Positions 61,750-64,000 of a DNA stretch of 64,000 bases are shown here, one piece after another; the first letter of the stretch is position 1; every line of letters begins with the position of its first letter. This DNA comes from Alicyclobacillus fastidiosus (GTDB lineage: Bacteria; Bacillota; Bacilli; Alicyclobacillales; Alicyclobacillaceae), in the NCBI RefSeq assembly GCF_026651875.1, contig NZ_CP104067.1:2914001-2978000 (forward strand), read 5' to 3'. The position numbers were made by a program, and so were the translations under genes. The notes beneath the pieces are model-generated. The model had not been told where the DNA came from, did no database searches, and saw nothing but the letters and a program-made list of their open reading frames with translations.

Positions 61750-63003
61750 ATGAAATCACTCGTAGAAGATATCAACCCAAGCGGTTCGTTTAAGCGTTTC
61801 CTATGGGTTCTTTCAATATTCGGCCCCGGCATCATCGTGATGCTCGCCAATACAGACGCCGGTTGCATCATTACAGCCGCGCAGTCCGGTGCGGAGTGGG
61901 GCTATTCAATGGTATTGCCGCAGTTGGTGCTCATTCCCATTGTGTATCTGGTTCAAGAGATCACCGTTCGGTTGGGTGTCGTCACCGGTAAAGGTCATGG
62001 CGAGCTGATTCGCGAAGGGTTTGGCCGAAAGTGGGCCATTTTCTCCGTGTCCACGTTGTTTCTCTCCGCGATTGGAGCGCTGGTGACCGAATTCAGCGGC
62101 ATCGCCGGCGTTGGCGAGCTATTCGGCATATCGCCTCGATACAGCGTCTCGGTTGCAACCATCATCTTGATAGTGCTCGGCCTTACAGGAAGCTATAAGC
62201 GCGTCGAGCGCATCGGTATTGCAATGGGACTGTTTGAGCTGTTATTGGTGCCTGCTGCCGTCATGGCACACCCAAGTGGACATCAATTGTTGAAGGGATT
62301 GGCGACGGTTCCAATCCATCAGTCGAGCTATGTGTTCTTGTTAGCAGCAAATGTGGGGGCCGTAATCATGCCCTGGATGATCTTTTACCAGCAGTCTGCC
62401 GTCGTGGACCGGAAACTCTCCATAAGGCACCTGAACACTGCGCGGTTAGATACGATGGCGGGATCGATTCTGACACAAGTCATCATGATTGCCGTCGTCG
62501 TCATGATTGCGGCCACAGTGGGTCTGAAAGATCCTCAACACCCACTGGATACGGTGGCGGATATCTCGCAAGGATTGTTGCCGTTCTTAGGGCCATCCGG
62601 TGCCAAGGTGATCTTCGGCCTGGGAATGCTCGGTGCCAGTTTTGTGGCGGCTCTCGTGGTATCGCTCGCCGGCGCGTGGGGCATTGGTGAGGTCGCAGGC
62701 TTCAAACACAGCGTCAACAACAAGGTGAAGGATGCGAAGTGGTTTTATTTCATATATACCTTGGCGCATGTCGGAGGTGCCATCTTAGTCTTCAGCGGCG
62801 TCAATCTAGTAAATTTGGCTGTCGATACCGAAGTGATGAATGCACTGCTCCTGCCAATCGTCCTTGGATTTCTCTTGCTGCTCGAGGCAAAGGTGCTACC
62901 AAAGGAGTGGCGGATGAAGGGAGCGTACAAGTATACTGTGTGGACACTTTCCGCCATGGTGATGTTGTTCGGCGTCTACATGGGCATCCAAATCGTTTTG
63001 TGA
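61750..63003 (+). CDS. Nramp-family metal transporter, atypical
   Basis: A 417-residue protein with about eleven membrane segments, LeuT fold. Ordinary Nramp/MntH proteins have DPGN in segment 1 and MPH in segment 6 at the metal site. Here these read NTDAGC and GAVIMPWMI: Asp and Met are kept, while Pro, Asn and His are changed. Such changes occur in Nramp relatives with altered ion choice. GAGGGA sits 7 nt before ATG 61750. Metal import is likely; which metal is open. Confidence 0.85.
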   Translation: MKSLVEDINPSGSFKRFLWVLSIFGPGIIVMLANTDAGCIITAAQSGAEWGYSMVLPQLVLIPIVYLVQEITVRLGVVTGKGHGELIREGFGRKWAIFSVSTLFLSAIGALVTEFSGIAGVGELFGISPRYSVSVATIILIVLGLTGSYKRVERIGIAMGLFELLLVPAAVMAHPSGHQLLKGLATVPIHQSSYVFLLAANVGAVIMPWMIFYQQSAVVDRKLSIRHLNTARLDTMAGSILTQVIMIAVVVMIAATVGLKDPQHPLDTVADISQGLLPFLGPSGAKVIFGLGMLGASFVAALVVSLAGAWGIGEVAGFKHSVNNKVKDAKWFYFIYTLAHVGGAILVFSGVNLVNLAVDTEVMNALLLPIVLGFLLLLEAKVLPKEWRMKGAYKYTVWTLSAMVMLFGVYMGIQIVL

Positions 63004-63014
63004 GTGAGGAGAAC

Positions 63015-63047
63015 AGACGCTTTGCCAGGGACGGCAAAGCGTCTTCT
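63015..63047 (+). terminator. Terminator of the Nramp-like gene
   Basis: AGACGCTTTGCC (63015-63026) pairs perfectly with GGCAAAGCGTCT (63033-63044), followed by a T-rich but broken tail. Confidence 0.7.
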
Positions 63048-63066
63048 TCGTCTTAAAGCCCTTTAT

Positions 63067-63131
63067 AGGGCGGTGTACGGCCGTGCGAGGAATGGACAAT
63101 CCTCATTGACACGCCCAGTCATCACCGCCCT
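63067..63131. repeat. Nested inverted repeat
   Basis: AGGGCGGTG (63067-63075) and CACCGCCCT (63123-63131) pair perfectly, enclosing GAGGA/TCCTC (63087-63104). It lies downstream of two convergent genes, beyond the terminator. Confidence 0.45.
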
Positions 63132-63164
63132 TGAACCGGCGAGGTTGAACGCTTTTTGGGCAAC

Positions 63165-63503
63165 TTACGCCTGTTTGTAGTTCAATACAAACACTCCGAA
63201 CAGGATGATGGCGGCACCGAGAGCCTGCTTCCAATTCAAGGACTGGTGGAGAAATAGCCAACCGCCCAACACGCTGATGCCGACCCCCAATACCGTATTG
63301 AACAACGATACGGCAAACAAGGGGACATTTTGTTTGTACGCGAGGCTGACACCTATGGCATAAAGCCAATTAAACAAGAGCATCAGGGGAATCGAGCACA
63401 ATTGAAACAAGAACTGCTTAGACGCCGGGATGAACTTTGAACTCAAGATCCACACCGCGCCAAAGTACACCGTATTTAATGTAATTCCCATCCACCAACG
63501 CAT
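63165..63503 (-). CDS. Small DMT-superfamily membrane protein
   Basis: A 112-residue protein with four membrane segments, the size of one half of an EamA transporter or an SMR-type unit. The last segments (GVGISVLGGWLFLHQSLNW, AAIILFGVFVLNYKQ) fit the DMT fold. ATG 63503 has CAGGG 8 nt upstream; GTG 63512 and ATG 63491 are also in frame. It lacks the conserved Glu in the first segment of SMR drug pumps. It may work as a dimer. Confidence 0.7.
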   Translation of the reverse strand: MRWWMGITLNTVYFGAVWILSSKFIPASKQFLFQLCSIPLMLLFNWLYAIGVSLAYKQNVPLFAVSLFNTVLGVGISVLGGWLFLHQSLNWKQALGAAIILFGVFVLNYKQA

Positions 63504-63604
63504 ACATGGCACCCTGTTCTGTCAATTGATAAACTCAGTATAGAGCCGTGAGGGTACGTGCTACAATGGGGAATTTTCAGTCACAAATCGATGATTCAGT
63601 CCTC

Positions 63605-63635
63605 TTTACACAGTTCGCTTGAAACCAGGTACAAT
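63605..63635 (+). promoter_or_regulatory. Possible promoter of the EamA gene
   Basis: TTTACA (63605-63610), 19-nt spacer, TACAAT (63630-63635). Spacing is long. Confidence 0.35.
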
Positions 63636-63696
63636 AAGCCGTGGCGGTATCATCGCCTACGCAACAAACGCTATTGAACAGAGAGAAGGTTGAACG

Positions 63697-64000
63697 TTGG
63701 GCGTTGTGGATTTATTCCTACTCGTCGTACTGGCGGCACTCTGGGGCGCATCTTTTTTATTCATCCGCGTGGCGTCGCCAATGCTCGGACCCGCATTGCT
63801 CGTCGACTGCCGTGTACTCATCGCAGCGCTTTCGCTCGTCCTGTACGCCCTCGTACTCAGACAACGCGTACAATTGCTGGCGAGGTGGAAATCGTATCTG
63901 GTGCTTGGGGCCATCAACGCTGCGATTCCATTTTGTTTGATCTCCATCGCCGAGCTCCGGTTGTCCGCGGCGCTCGCCGCGATTCTCAATGCCACCACAC
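63697..64000 (+). CDS. EamA/DMT transporter, partial (cut by right edge)
   Basis: About 101 codons are visible from a TTG preceded by GAGAAGG. The sequence starts with a membrane segment (FLLVVLAALWGASFLFIRVA) typical of EamA-family permeases, and two to three more segments follow before the edge (LVLGAINAAIPFCLISIAE). Substrate unknown. Alternative starts cannot be excluded. Confidence 0.8.
   Translation, partial: MGVVDLFLLVVLAALWGASFLFIRVASPMLGPALLVDCRVLIAALSLVLYALVLRQRVQLLARWKSYLVLGAINAAIPFCLISIAELRLSAALAAILNATT

Overview
The window looks like chromosome of an aerobic, spore-forming Firmicute with about 55% GC, most likely Alicyclobacillus or a close relative. This is inferred from gene content and order (Spo0E-like regulator, YlbJ, YpiB, YpmA/YpmB, bacillithiol synthesis, an aro-trp-tyr supraoperon resembling that of Bacillus), not from a database search. 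TTG and GTG starts are common, and many start choices below rest on ribosome-binding-site spacing. I see no tRNA, rRNA or CRISPR array.

Layout. 1-1.4 kb: a large serine recombinase running off the left edge, probably the end of an integrated element. 1.5-5 kb: small genes, a reductase-less nitric oxide synthase, a Spo0E-like peptide, a Gln-rich protein and a Gly/Trp/Tyr-rich protein. 5.1-8 kb: a MoxR ATPase/VWA pair. 8-11.9 kb: LysM transglycosylase, aldo/keto reductase, RluA-type pseudouridine synthase. 11.9-15 kb: three overlapping M42 peptidase genes, the third without key catalytic residues. 15.1-24.5 kb: aroC-aroB-aroH, then trpDCFBA, DAHP synthase and tyrA. trpE is absent from its usual position, which holds a leader with repeated UAG/GAG triplets. 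24.6-28.6 kb: XPB-type helicase with an overlapping partner gene, then ypiB. 28.7-33.1 kb: membrane proteins (YitT, YkvI, UppP, YlbJ). 33.2-41.4 kb: ypjD-TPR-dapB-bshA-birA-TPR-dinG. 41.5-43.2 kb: Ku plus a stand-alone LigD polymerase domain. 43.3-46.5 kb: a methylthioadenosine salvage operon whose phosphorylase has the Asn of 6-oxopurine enzymes and which includes an MTA/SAH deaminase. 46.5-52.7 kb: surE, ypmA, ypmB, a membrane protein plus short FtsH-like protease, asnS, dnaD. 52.7-56.2 kb: an NAD(P)-binding protein, ddl and a divergent murF. 56.6-64 kb: zinc-finger protein, S9 peptidase, two alpha/beta hydrolases, CsaA, an unusual Nramp-family transporter and two DMT-type proteins, the last cut by the right edge.

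How genes work together. The aro/trp/tyr block converts central metabolites to chorismate, tryptophan and 4-hydroxyphenylpyruvate. The 43-46 kb operon can route MTA through methylthioinosine to methylthioribulose-1-phosphate. Ku and the LigD polymerase are two parts of bacterial end joining; a ligase is not in the window. Ddl and MurF act in sequence in peptidoglycan precursor synthesis, and UppP recycles the lipid carrier.

The strongest leads are the TRAP-like trpD leader, the methylthioinosine-type salvage operon, the FtsH-like protease without an extracytoplasmic loop next to a membrane-anchored partner, and the M42 triplet with a degenerate member.
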